From positions 1 to 21,491 of the IMG/VR virus record IMGVR_UViG_3300030419_003623: DNA of 21,491 nt. One strand, given 5' to 3'. Made by a program: the position numbers and the translations under genes. The notes under the pieces are model-generated. The model ran no database searches, had not been told where the DNA came from, and saw nothing but the letters and a program-made list of their open reading frames with translations. This document shows positions 1 to 6,662 of this stretch, one piece after another (position 1 is the first letter of the stretch; every line of letters begins with the position of its first letter). The DNA is from a virus.

Positions 1-25
1 GGCATTAATTAATTAGGAGTTTCAA

Positions 26-361
26 ATGTTGAACAATCGAGTAATTCTCAAGGGCAATCTCACAAGAGACCCTGAGTACAAAACCATTTCTGAAAAAGAT
101 TTGGTCACATTTCGCATGGCTGTTAATGAGTCCATTGGAAATGGTAAAGAAGAAACTGTTTATCTGGACGTGGATGGATGGGGCAGTCATGCCGCCTATT
201 CCAAAAACGTAGTTCTTCAAAAAGGTGATCGCGTTATTGTTGACGGTCGTCTTCGTCAAAGGAGTTGGGAGGACAAAAACGGAAATTCTAGAACTTCCTA
301 TAGTGTTCTGCCTAGCACCTTTTCTAAAGTTGTTAAGCCGACTCAAAGTCAAGAAGCTTAA
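26..361 (+). CDS. ssb: Single-stranded DNA-binding protein (SSB), short phage form
   Basis: The 111-residue product has the bacterial-type SSB OB-fold. It opens MLNNRVILKGNLTRDPEYK, followed by a TFRMAVNES strand, a VYLDVDGWG strand and the GDRVIVDGRLRQRSWED segment, all typical of this family. SSB coats single-stranded DNA during replication and recombination in the cytoplasm. The ORF starts at ATG 26 behind a TTAGGAG site 6 bases upstream. It is shorter than cellular SSB (about 170 residues) and ends in SQEA, so it lacks the acidic tail ending in DDIPF that recruits partner proteins. It opens a run of tightly packed + strand genes. The family assignment is firm; a role in phage replication alongside the RecA-like protein at 18857 is inferred. 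Confidence 0.93.
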   Translation: MLNNRVILKGNLTRDPEYKTISEKDLVTFRMAVNESIGNGKEETVYLDVDGWGSHAAYSKNVVLQKGDRVIVDGRLRQRSWEDKNGNSRTSYSVLPSTFSKVVKPTQSQEA

Positions 362-410
362 CCCTGAAAGACCTGAGCAAGTCCTAAAAAGGCTCTTTTT
401 GAGGTATAAA

Positions 411-584
411 ATGAGACAAAGAATACTTTCGCAAATAAAACAGATAGATGATCAAATCTCTATACTTTCTGAAAGATCTTACAATCCGCAGTTAAGTGAT
501 TCTGAACAAAAAGAAATAGCCAAAAGAAAAAAGAAGCTAGTAAAAACTAAGAAAAAACTTTTTAAAAAAATTGACAAAGTTTAA
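411..584 (+). CDS. Small basic coiled-coil protein, unknown function
   Basis: This is a 57-residue protein starting MRQRILSQIKQIDDQ and ending in a lysine-rich stretch (KKKLVKTKKKLFKKIDKV). The heptad-like spacing of I and L suggests a short two-helix coiled-coil hairpin. An open frame runs upstream to 225 inside ssb, but ATG 411 follows a GAGG site with a 6-base spacer and avoids a large overlap, so I chose it. It lies 49 bases after ssb and just before another very basic protein. I do not recognise a family; nucleic acid binding is possible from the charge alone. Confidence 0.7.
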   Translation: MRQRILSQIKQIDDQISILSERSYNPQLSDSEQKEIAKRKKKLVKTKKKLFKKIDKV

Positions 585-587
585 ATT

Positions 588-821
588 GTGAGCTATGATA
601 TGAAAAAAATCAAAAACAAAAACAAGCTAAAAAAAACACAAGAGAGAAAGCGAAAAAGAAAACTAAAAGAAAAAGAAAGACAAAAGCAATTTCATCTGAT
701 AAAACTAAAACGTAAGGCAGATAGGGTTGAAGAAAAGAGAGCGGAAAACGAAACATTTAAAATGCAAAGAGAAATAAACAAAATCGTAAACAAGACTAAC
801 CAGATTAAAAAGGAAGCTTAA
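588..821 (+). CDS. Highly basic Lys/Arg-rich helical protein
   Basis: The product is 77 residues if GTG 588 is used, or 73 from the in-frame ATG at 600; neither start has a good ribosome binding site. It is almost wholly K, R, E and Q, with stretches such as KIKNKNKLKKTQERKRKRK, and should form one long charged helix. It follows the preceding small gene by 3 bases and ends directly at the ATG of the next gene. No family is recognised. The composition suits a nucleic-acid-binding or scaffold-like role, but that is inference. Codon use matches its neighbours, and the open frame fits the spacing of the gene array. Confidence 0.6.
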   Translation: MSYDMKKIKNKNKLKKTQERKRKRKLKEKERQKQFHLIKLKRKADRVEEKRAENETFKMQREINKIVNKTNQIKKEA

Positions 822-1415
822 ATGGAAAACGTGGGTACTTGGAACTCTGATTACGCTATATTATTTTTTGGTGCTTTGGTGGCTCCATTCTTCCTATATT
901 TTTTGGGAAGATTTTGTAATGAGTTTTTGTTTGTTGAGCCCGTTAAGGCAAAACCAGAAAAGCCTAAAAAATCTGAAAAAGAACTGCCTGCTTTTAGTAT
1001 TAGATTTGAGGAAGCTGTTAAAAGACACAAGCCTCATTGCCCTCATCATGATCCAAACTTGCCAAAGCCTCAATATTCACAAATTAAACAAAGCATCAGC
1101 AGAGACGGAGGGAAAACTTGGGAAGAATCTATGTGGGAATCTACATGTAGAAAAAAGAAAACCCCCACTTGGGAACAAGTAAACACCCGAAACCTTAAAA
1201 AATCAATAGAAAAATTTTCAAAATCTGAAGCACAACTATCTGAAGAAGCAAAAAGGCTCAGAGCCATGAAATCAGATGCTGTTGGCGCTCTAAGCTCATT
1301 AGGTTTTCGAAAAAGCGATGCGAAAAAATTGATTGAAGATTTATGTAAGAAAAAAGAATATAACTCACTTGATTCTCTAATCGACGACTGTTTTATGTGT
1401 ATTAAAAATGTCTGA
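822..1415 (+). CDS. Membrane-anchored protein with RuvA domain III-like C-terminus
   Basis: The product has 197 residues and an AAGGA site before ATG 822. Residues about 11-37 form one hydrophobic membrane segment (AILFFGALVAPFFLYFLG). A Lys/Pro/Glu-rich linker follows (40-55), then a CPHH cluster near 73-76 and one S-x-D-x-G-x-T-W motif at 93-100. A charged helical region covers 125-150. The last 45 residues (151-195) read DAVGALSSLGFRKSDAKKLI and onward. They match the pattern of the three-helix domain III of RuvA (A-x-x-AL-x-x-LGY-x-x-x-E/DA), which binds RuvB in the host Holliday junction complex. The membrane segment and C-terminal pattern are visible; a RuvB-binding or other UBA-like adaptor function is inferred. 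It overlaps the downstream frame slightly. Confidence 0.72.
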   Translation: MENVGTWNSDYAILFFGALVAPFFLYFLGRFCNEFLFVEPVKAKPEKPKKSEKELPAFSIRFEEAVKRHKPHCPHHDPNLPKPQYSQIKQSISRDGGKTWEESMWESTCRKKKTPTWEQVNTRNLKKSIEKFSKSEAQLSEEAKRLRAMKSDAVGALSSLGFRKSDAKKLIEDLCKKKEYNSLDSLIDDCFMCIKNV

Positions 1416-1428
1416 ATTAGGAGTCATA

Positions 1429-2085
1429 ATGAACAAATTTGTTGCAGAAATCAATAAAACTGCATTGCACACTATTGATTCGATGGTTTTTTCCGAGGAC
1501 AAAGATCCAGAAAGAAATGTGCCAGAAGTTGTATCAATTGGCTGGCAGAATGTATTGTCAGATCCAGAGCTAAATAGCAGCAAGACAACCCTAAAAGAGC
1601 TTCAATACCTAGAAAAAATAACAAAGTCTAGAACCAAGAAGCAAGAAGAATTAGTGAAAATAGTTGATAATGACGTTGCAGATTTGTTTCTTCCATACCT
1701 AAGAAAACACGATCTAAAATTTCCTAAAAAATTAATAGATTCACTATGGTCTAAAATCATAAAGCCAGTCACCATGAATCTAAAGTGGCAATACAATAGG
1801 GCGCGACCCTATCAATTAGCCCCAAAAAGGGGAATTGAAATAGATTACATGGAAACCAGCACGCATCATACGCCAGCTTACCCTTCTGGGCATACGGCTT
1901 ATGCTACATTGCTGGCCTCTGTTTTGTCCGAGCTTTATTCAGAGCATTCATCTAAGTTCTATGAGCTAGTCAATCAGACGGGCAAGGCGCGCGAGCTTCA
2001 AGGTGTTCACTACCCATCAGACAATAACGCCTCTATGGTATTTGTTAGTGCCATATGGGAAGATATTAAATACGATATATTATAG
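1429..2085 (+). CDS. Soluble PAP2-family (type 2 phosphatidic acid phosphatase-like) phosphatase
   Basis: The 218-residue product carries all three signature blocks of the PAP2/vanadium haloperoxidase superfamily. These are K119-x6-R126-P127 (KWQYNRARP), PSGH at 152-155 and R188-x5-H194-x3-D198 (AREL..GVHYPSD). H194 would be the phosphohistidine nucleophile and H155 the acid. The serine usually before the block-3 arginine is alanine. No transmembrane helices are visible, unlike lipid phosphatases, so it resembles the soluble branch. An ATG at 1408 is in frame, but ATG 1429 has the TAGGAG site at a good distance and is preferred. The substrate is unknown; nucleotide, sugar or lipid phosphates are all possible. 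Family call is strong, role uncertain. Confidence 0.88.
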   Translation: MNKFVAEINKTALHTIDSMVFSEDKDPERNVPEVVSIGWQNVLSDPELNSSKTTLKELQYLEKITKSRTKKQEELVKIVDNDVADLFLPYLRKHDLKFPKKLIDSLWSKIIKPVTMNLKWQYNRARPYQLAPKRGIEIDYMETSTHHTPAYPSGHTAYATLLASVLSELYSEHSSKFYELVNQTGKARELQGVHYPSDNNASMVFVSAIWEDIKYDIL

Positions 2086-2094
2086 GAGAATCAA

Positions 2095-2235
2095 ATGCCT
2101 TTATTTAATGGTCCAATAGCTTGCTTTGTAAGAAAGCATAGATTAATCAGAAGAACCGCTCTTGCAGGTGGCGTCCTTGTTGGTCTTTACTTCCTTGGCG
2201 CTTGGCAAGGTTGGTGGGATAGATTTTTATTCTAA
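2095..2235 (+). CDS. Small single-pass membrane protein (46 aa)
   Basis: A short ORF starts at ATG 2095, 9 bases after the PAP2 stop, behind a TAGGAG site. The product begins MPLFNGPIACFVRKHRLIRR, a positively charged N-terminal segment, followed by one hydrophobic helix at about 21-38 (TALAGGVLVGLYFLGAW), and ends WWDRFLF. The charge layout predicts the N-terminus in the cytoplasm. The good ribosome binding site, tight spacing on both sides and membrane-segment composition support a real gene despite its size. Function is unknown; it could be a holin accessory or inner-membrane effector, but nothing in the sequence decides this. Confidence 0.68.
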   Translation: MPLFNGPIACFVRKHRLIRRTALAGGVLVGLYFLGAWQGWWDRFLF

Positions 2236-2246
2236 GGAGATAAGAA

Positions 2247-3392
2247 ATGCCACTGCCAAAAAAGGGAGAAAAAGAATCTAGAGAACAGTTTATCTCTAGA
2301 TGTATGTCCAACGAAGAAACAAAAAAGGAGTTTCCAGATAATCAGCAAAGAGTAGCTGTTTGTTTGAGTAAAGCTGGCGCTTCGGCAATGGAATCTGCTG
2401 ATTTTATTTATCATATGGAAACCTTTGGTTACACTGAAGATATAAATGAAAACAATTTTTACGCGCCAGAAGAATCTGAGTATGTTGATTTTCAAGACGA
2501 AACAGAAGAATGGGATATCTCTGTCGCAAAACCGGGACTCTGGGAAAATATTCGCAAAAAGAAAGAGCGAGAAGGTAAAAATTATAAACCTGCCCGCACT
2601 GAAAAAGAAGGTCGTCCAAGTCAGGAAGAGCTAAAAAAAGCCCAATCTGATAAACCGGGACCAAGAGATCCGCGCAGAACTCCAGCCCCAAAGAAGGACC
2701 AAAAAAGAGGCTCTAAGAAAAATAAACCAGACAGCGCTAAAAACCCAAGTGGTAAAATTACTTTTAGTAAAAAAGTAACAGATCAGCTTGCCAACAAAGT
2801 TAAAGAGCATAACGCCAAGGGCAAAGGCTCTAAAGCAACTTTAGGTATGCTGAAAGCTGTATATAGGCGTGGCGCAGGGGCGTACTCTACTAGCCACGCC
2901 CCAAAAATGAGTCGTCATGGATGGGCCATAGCCAGAGTAAATGCCTTTTTGACTCTGCTTAGAACTGGCAAACCATCAAATTCTGGCTACACGCAAGATA
3001 ATGATTTATTGCCCAAAGGCCACCCACGCAAGTCTAAGGCTGAAGCTGGTTATAAATATCAAGACCCGAAAACGGGCGAGATATATGAATTTGTTAGAAA
3101 GGGCGTATATACTAAGAATGGAAGAACTTTAATACCAGCATACTCAGCAGAGTATCAGGGTAGAAAAGTGACTCTTAACAAGCCTTTCAGAACTCCTGAC
3201 GGCCCAAAGAAGTTTGCTGTATACACCAAGAACGGTTCTGGTAAAGTTGTGATTGTAAGGTTTGGAGATCCAAATATGGAGATCAAACGAGACAATCCAA
3301 AAAGAAGAAAGAGCTTCCGAGCGCGTCATAAATGTGACACCGCGCCCGGACCCAAATGGAAAGCTAGATATTGGTCTTGCAGGATGTGGTAG
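2247..3392 (+). CDS. Mosaic phage protein with DUF5824-like domain
   Basis: The 381-residue product follows an AAGGAG site. Four segments can be told apart. Residues 1-44 (FISRCM..EFPDNQQRVAVCLSKAG) resemble a short motif seen in many phage proteins. Residues 95-115 contain KPGLWENIRKKKEREGKNYK, another short phage motif. Residues 198-262 (LGMLKAVYRRGAGAYSTSH ... HGWAIARVNAFL ... DNDLL) match the DUF5824 pattern. The last 60 residues (GDPNMEIKRDNPKRRKSFRA, then RHKC and YWSCRMW) form a conserved phage C-terminal block with H361, C363 and C378 as possible metal ligands. Pro/Lys-rich linkers join the parts. The function of these modules is not known to me; a DNA-binding or head-associated role is plausible but unproven. 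Family recognition is from memory. Confidence 0.75.
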   Translation: MPLPKKGEKESREQFISRCMSNEETKKEFPDNQQRVAVCLSKAGASAMESADFIYHMETFGYTEDINENNFYAPEESEYVDFQDETEEWDISVAKPGLWENIRKKKEREGKNYKPARTEKEGRPSQEELKKAQSDKPGPRDPRRTPAPKKDQKRGSKKNKPDSAKNPSGKITFSKKVTDQLANKVKEHNAKGKGSKATLGMLKAVYRRGAGAYSTSHAPKMSRHGWAIARVNAFLTLLRTGKPSNSGYTQDNDLLPKGHPRKSKAEAGYKYQDPKTGEIYEFVRKGVYTKNGRTLIPAYSAEYQGRKVTLNKPFRTPDGPKKFAVYTKNGSGKVVIVRFGDPNMEIKRDNPKRRKSFRARHKCDTAPGPKWKARYWSCRMW

Positions 3393-3431
3393 ATTTAATT
3401 TATTTAACAAAGAATTTAAAGGAACATGGAC

Positions 3432-3827
3432 ATGAAAACTATTATTTTTGCTATGATTGCGTTGATTTCTACATCAGCTTATGCTCAAGAGTCTGCTAAG
3501 ATAATCAAGCTTCAAAGCTCAGAAGTAGAAACTGTTACTGGCGTATTGGATGTTTTGAAAGACGACAAAAACAAAAGACCATCATCCGATAAGATGGTAG
3601 AAACAATCTTTAAAAGAATAGACGCAGACAAAAATGGATCTCTATCTTTCAAAGAATTTCAAACATTCTATGCTAGAATTCGCAGTGGTCGCTCAGATCG
3701 CACGGGCAGATCAGATCGTTCTCGTTCGGGTCGCCCGGATCGTTCAAAGAGGCCAGACGGCGATGACTCTCGACGCAAAACTCAAGGATTTGGCAAAGAC
3801 AAGAAAGATCGCGGCCCCGATAAATAA
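3432..3827 (+). CDS. Secreted EF-hand protein with Arg/Asp-rich tail
   Basis: The 131-residue product starts with a Sec signal peptide (MKTIIFAMIALISTSAYA, cleavage likely after A18). One canonical EF-hand calcium loop lies at 64-75 (DADKNGSLSFKE, ligands D64, D66, N68, S70, S72, E75). The remainder (83-115) is a low-complexity run of GRSDR-type repeats followed by a Lys/Asp-rich end. ATG 3426 is also in frame, but the AAAGGA site is 8 bases before ATG 3432, which I prefer. The protein should be exported to the periplasm or beyond. Arginine in the repeat is mostly CGN, whereas nearby genes favour AGA, hinting at separate origin. Partner and role are unknown; a host-derived accessory gene is an inference. 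Confidence 0.82.
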   Translation: MKTIIFAMIALISTSAYAQESAKIIKLQSSEVETVTGVLDVLKDDKNKRPSSDKMVETIFKRIDADKNGSLSFKEFQTFYARIRSGRSDRTGRSDRSRSGRPDRSKRPDGDDSRRKTQGFGKDKKDRGPDK

Positions 3828-3833
3828 ACTAAT

Positions 3834-3983
3834 ATGAATACATATCAAAGGTTTGTAGAAGTATTGTCAGATATCATGATAATGTTTCTTATATTGGCTC
3901 CGCTGCTATCGGTATCGGCCATGGGAACTTTATGGATGTATTACTTGGGCTATAAGATATTTAGCTTAGACTTCTGGCATTAG
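3834..3983 (+). CDS. Small membrane protein (49 aa)
   Basis: A short ORF starts at ATG 3834, 6 bases after the EF-hand gene. The product, MNTYQRFVEVLSDIMIMFLI and onward, has one long hydrophobic stretch at about 13-37, followed by YYLGYKIFSLDFWH. No clear ribosome binding site is visible, so translation may depend on coupling to the upstream gene. The frame fills an otherwise empty gap of about 175 bases, and composition is typical of a small inner-membrane protein. Function is unknown. Confidence 0.5.
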   Translation: MNTYQRFVEVLSDIMIMFLILAPLLSVSAMGTLWMYYLGYKIFSLDFWH

Positions 3984-4003
3984 TTTGGATAGAGAGGGGC
4001 CAA

Positions 4004-4237
4004 ATGAACAAATATGATAAACTAATAGATTTGAGAATCGAGAGAGACAAACTTGTAAACGAAAGAAACCATATAAAAAGCAGGATTGAACTCTGTGAGG
4101 GTCAGGAAAAAATATGGAGAGATCAAAGACGTAAATTTGGAAAAGAATTAAAAAATGTCAATCAGGACATAATCAAGTATAATGAAGATATTAAGCTGGA
4201 AATGCAAAGAATAAACGGAAGCGGAAATAAATATTAA
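4004..4237 (+). CDS. Small coiled-coil protein (77 aa)
   Basis: The product is 77 residues, highly charged and almost entirely helical by composition: two heptad-bearing segments (about 4-32 and 40-70) around a CEGQEKIWRDQRRK centre. This suggests a coiled-coil hairpin. ATG 4004 is preceded by GAGGGG at a 4-base spacing. It has the same general design as the small protein at 411, but I see no convincing sequence identity between them. It sits between two membrane or secreted proteins and the glycosyltransferase. No family or function is recognised. Confidence 0.68.
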   Translation: MNKYDKLIDLRIERDKLVNERNHIKSRIELCEGQEKIWRDQRRKFGKELKNVNQDIIKYNEDIKLEMQRINGSGNKY

Positions 4238-4277
4238 TTTATTACAAAAATTGAAGATGTGACAAAAGAGGATTAAA

Positions 4278-5336
4278 TTGCTAAACTTAACTGCGCCAAT
4301 AAATAATTTGGGATATGGGGTGGCTGGATATAATATCTATAAAGAGTTATATAAACTTCATCCATCCACTGCCCTCTATCCTATTTCTAATCCAGAATTT
4401 ATTGACGAGTATGTTGAGGCTGGTCTAAAGAATAGGGGATCTATAACAAACGCCCCTTCTGTGAAGATATGGCATCAAAACGATATTCACACCCATATTG
4501 GTAAAACTCTACACGTTGGATTTCCAATTTTTGAATTAACAGAGTTTAATGAAGAAGAAAAACTAAGTATTCAACATTGTGATCGTGTGTTTGTCTGTTC
4601 TGAGTGGGCTAAGAGGATAGTTGTAGACCAGACTAAATTCTCTGAAAATGATGTTCACGTAGTCCCTCTTGGTGTAGATTCAGAAATATTTCAACCCAAT
4701 CTATCTAAAAGGCCAAATACCATATTTTTTAATTGTGGTAAGTGGGAAAAGAGAAAGGGTCATGATATATTAGTCAAATGTTTTAATGACGCTTTTACTT
4801 ATTCTGATAACGTTGAGCTTTGGATGATGTGCGATAACCCCTTCATAGGTGAGCAAAATAACGCTTGGCAACAACTATACAAGAACAGCCCACTTGGAGA
4901 TAAAATAAGAATAATTCCAAGACAAGCTTCTCATGGGGATGTGTATAATATCATGTCTCAATCTGATTGCGGTGTGTTCCCAGCTAGGGCAGAAGGCTGG
5001 AATCTAGAACTTCTTGAAATGATGGCGTGTGGCAAGCAGGTAATCACAACTAATTATTCTGCACATACTCAATTCTGCAATGAAAATAACTCTCACTTAA
5101 TAAGTGTAAAAAATCTAGAAACAGCTTATGATGGAGTATTCTTTTCTGGTTCGCATGGAATGTGGGCACAGTTATCGGGCGACCAAGAAGAACAACTTGT
5201 GTCGCATATGCGCGCGATTCACAAAGCCAAACAAAGCGGGCTACAGCTAAACGATGCTGGTATACAAACCGCAAACAATTTTTCATGGAACAATTCAGCG
5301 CAAGAGGTTATCAATGGACTTCAGCACACCACGTAA
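4278..5336 (+). CDS. GT4-family glycosyltransferase (GT-B fold)
   Basis: The 352-residue product starts at TTG 4278 behind AAGAGG. The C-terminal half has the signature of retaining GT4 enzymes: a GKWEKRKGHDIL block at 154-165, which contacts the donor phosphates, and the EX7E motif in E239-GWNLELL-E247 followed by MMACGKQVITT. The N-terminal half holds NLGYGVAGYNIY, a glycine-rich acceptor-side loop, and a FVCSEWAKRI segment. The enzyme transfers a sugar from a nucleotide-sugar donor; the acceptor cannot be told from sequence. Phage GT4 enzymes are known to decorate modified DNA bases, virion proteins or host surface sugars. It overlaps the following peptidase gene by 23 bases, so the two are probably co-translated. 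The family call is strong and the substrate is open. Confidence 0.9.
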   Translation: MLNLTAPINNLGYGVAGYNIYKELYKLHPSTALYPISNPEFIDEYVEAGLKNRGSITNAPSVKIWHQNDIHTHIGKTLHVGFPIFELTEFNEEEKLSIQHCDRVFVCSEWAKRIVVDQTKFSENDVHVVPLGVDSEIFQPNLSKRPNTIFFNCGKWEKRKGHDILVKCFNDAFTYSDNVELWMMCDNPFIGEQNNAWQQLYKNSPLGDKIRIIPRQASHGDVYNIMSQSDCGVFPARAEGWNLELLEMMACGKQVITTNYSAHTQFCNENNSHLISVKNLETAYDGVFFSGSHGMWAQLSGDQEEQLVSHMRAIHKAKQSGLQLNDAGIQTANNFSWNNSAQEVINGLQHTT

Positions 5337-6234
5337 AATATTAAACTCGTATAGAGACGGATTCGTTGGTAGTATCTGTGACCCAGAGGATGTGGCAAAG
5401 CTTTTGGGAGAACTTTCTACTCCTGTGTTTGGAGCGGCTGCACACCACCTTTATGGAGATGGCGAAGGTAAAATATCCCTTCCGTTTAAATCTCTATTAA
5501 AATTTGATCCGTCGTTTGGTCCAACGGAAAGACAAACAACTGGAGATTGTGTGGCTCACTCTACTAGAAACGCTGTAGATATTACTAGGTCTGTGGAGAT
5601 CGACATCAAGGGGGATAACGAAGAGTTTGTTGCTAGAGGGGCCACAGAGGCTATCTATCAATCAAGAGGCCACATGGGCCAAGGCATGACCTGTAGCGGT
5701 GCTGCAAGGTATGTACACGAAACTGGTGGCATACTGCTGAGAAAAGACTATGGCGATGTTGATTTGTCTAAATATAATTCTAGCCTTGGGGCCAGAAAAC
5801 AAATACCCAAAGACGTTTATGTGACCGAAGCAAAAAAACATCAAGTAAAAACAATTTCTAATATCAGAACCGTAGAAGAAGCAAGAGACGCGCTAGCTAA
5901 TGGGTATGCTTTATCTGTTTGCTCTGGTTATGGCTTTTCAAGTGTTAGAGATAAAAATGGCATCGCTAAAAGGTCTAGCGGCTGGTCACACGCGATGGCT
6001 TGGATAGCTTGCGACGATACTAGAGAGATTTATAATGAGACACTATTTTTGATTCAAAACTCTTGGGGCATATGGAATTCTGGACCTAAAAGATTGGATC
6101 AGCCTGAAGGTAGTTTTTGGATTAGGGAAAAAGATGCTAGAGGTATGCTTTCTGGCGGTGGGGCTTGGGTCTTTAGTGACGTAGACGGCTTCCCAGCTAG
6201 AAATATAGATTGGACAATAGATGAGGTTTTTTGA
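5314..6234 (+). CDS. Papain-like (C1-type) cysteine peptidase
   Basis: The 306-residue product shows a papain-like catalytic set in the right order: Q74 and C79 in QTTGDCVAHSTRNAVD, H226 in GWSHAMAW, and N249 in LIQNSWGIWN. The QNSWG block is diagnostic of family C1. No signal peptide or membrane segment is visible at the chosen start. The frame is open from ATG 5254, but ATG 5314 has an AGAGG site 7 bases upstream and yields MDFSTPRKILNSYRDGF. The 23-base overlap with the glycosyltransferase implies coupled expression. It could process virion proteins, act on host proteins, or cleave cell-wall peptides as part of lysis or entry. No propeptide of the usual cathepsin type is recognised. Fold call is confident, target unknown. 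Confidence 0.87.
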   Translation: MDFSTPRKILNSYRDGFVGSICDPEDVAKLLGELSTPVFGAAAHHLYGDGEGKISLPFKSLLKFDPSFGPTERQTTGDCVAHSTRNAVDITRSVEIDIKGDNEEFVARGATEAIYQSRGHMGQGMTCSGAARYVHETGGILLRKDYGDVDLSKYNSSLGARKQIPKDVYVTEAKKHQVKTISNIRTVEEARDALANGYALSVCSGYGFSSVRDKNGIAKRSSGWSHAMAWIACDDTREIYNETLFLIQNSWGIWNSGPKRLDQPEGSFWIREKDARGMLSGGGAWVFSDVDGFPARNIDWTIDEVF

Positions 6235-6235
6235 T

Positions 6236-6559
6236 ATGACTAATGAAAACAATGAAAATTTTGTCGGCAAAGTTGTAATAGGCATAATATTAGTATTTTT
6301 ATTTGTATCGTTTTTTAGAAAATATGAAAACAATTCAAGTTTTCAGATGACGAATGACGAAGTAACAACTATAATAAAACAGACAAATGAAGCTTTTGAT
6401 TTGGCAGAAGAAAAAATACTTGGCAACAAGCCCGATCCAGACAACACACCAAATGGTCCAGATCCCGATCCTGAAAAGTGTATTTGTGGCGGAACTGGCA
6501 TAATTATACAGGGCGATGGCCATAAAACAGACTGTCCTTATCACGCAAAAAAAAACTAA
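6236..6559 (+). CDS. Membrane-anchored protein with C-terminal Cys/His zinc-ribbon-like motif
   Basis: The 107-residue product has a membrane segment at about 11-27 (GKVVIGIILVFLFVSFF), then a polar region, an Asp/Pro linker at 66-80 (PDPDNTPNGPDPDPE) and a compact tail. The tail carries C82, C84, C100 and H103 in a CICGGTG..DCPYH pattern that could bind zinc. An in-frame ATG at 6221 overlaps the peptidase, but ATG 6236 is spaced 9 bases from GAGG and starts 1 base after the peptidase stop. The close coupling suggests a joint role with the peptidase. Similar C-x-C-GGTG tails occur in other phage membrane proteins as I recall; no function is known to me. Confidence 0.72.
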   Translation: MTNENNENFVGKVVIGIILVFLFVSFFRKYENNSSFQMTNDEVTTIIKQTNEAFDLAEEKILGNKPDPDNTPNGPDPDPEKCICGGTGIIIQGDGHKTDCPYHAKKN

Positions 6560-6662
6560 CGGATTGTGTTCCTACGCAAAGGAAAAACAGCAAAGGGATT
6601 TTTAGTATTTTTTTTAGAAGATGAGATTCTTCTTACATGTTTAACTTTATTGGAGATAGAAT
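6560..6662 (+). other. Non-coding gap with weak inverted repeats
   Basis: This 103-base gap is one of the three longest in the window. It contains TTCCT/AGGAA around a 6-base loop (6568-6585) and AGAAGA/TCTTCT around a 6-base loop (6616-6633), with an 8-T run between them. Neither hairpin is followed by a T run on the same strand, so they are not convincing terminators. The GGAG site of the next gene lies at the 3' end. It may hold a promoter, but I see no clear -10 box. Confidence 0.3.

Noticed and set aside
225-410. Upstream extension of the 411 gene into ssb
   Set aside because: It would overlap ssb by 137 bases; ATG 411 has its own ribosome binding site.
894-1136. Single S-x-D-x-G-x-T-W Asp-box in the 822 protein, suggesting a sialidase
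   Set aside because: Sialidases carry several Asp-boxes in a beta propeller. Only one is here, in a short helical protein.
2232-2691. Open frames on the minus strand, here and at many other places (for example 9391-9687, 10483-10830)
   Set aside because: They lie opposite well-supported + strand genes, have no recognisable domains and lack gene-like ribosome binding sites.
3051-3058. TATAAATA, the T4 late promoter core
   Set aside because: It lies inside the 2247-3392 coding region, where it encodes part of a Tyr-Lys-Tyr stretch, and no gene starts shortly downstream.
5254-5313. Upstream start for the peptidase
   Set aside because: No ribosome binding site and a longer overlap; ATG 5314 follows AGAGG at proper spacing.
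6616-6633. AGAAGA/TCTTCT hairpin as terminator
   Set aside because: Only six AT-rich pairs and the T run comes before, not after, the stem.
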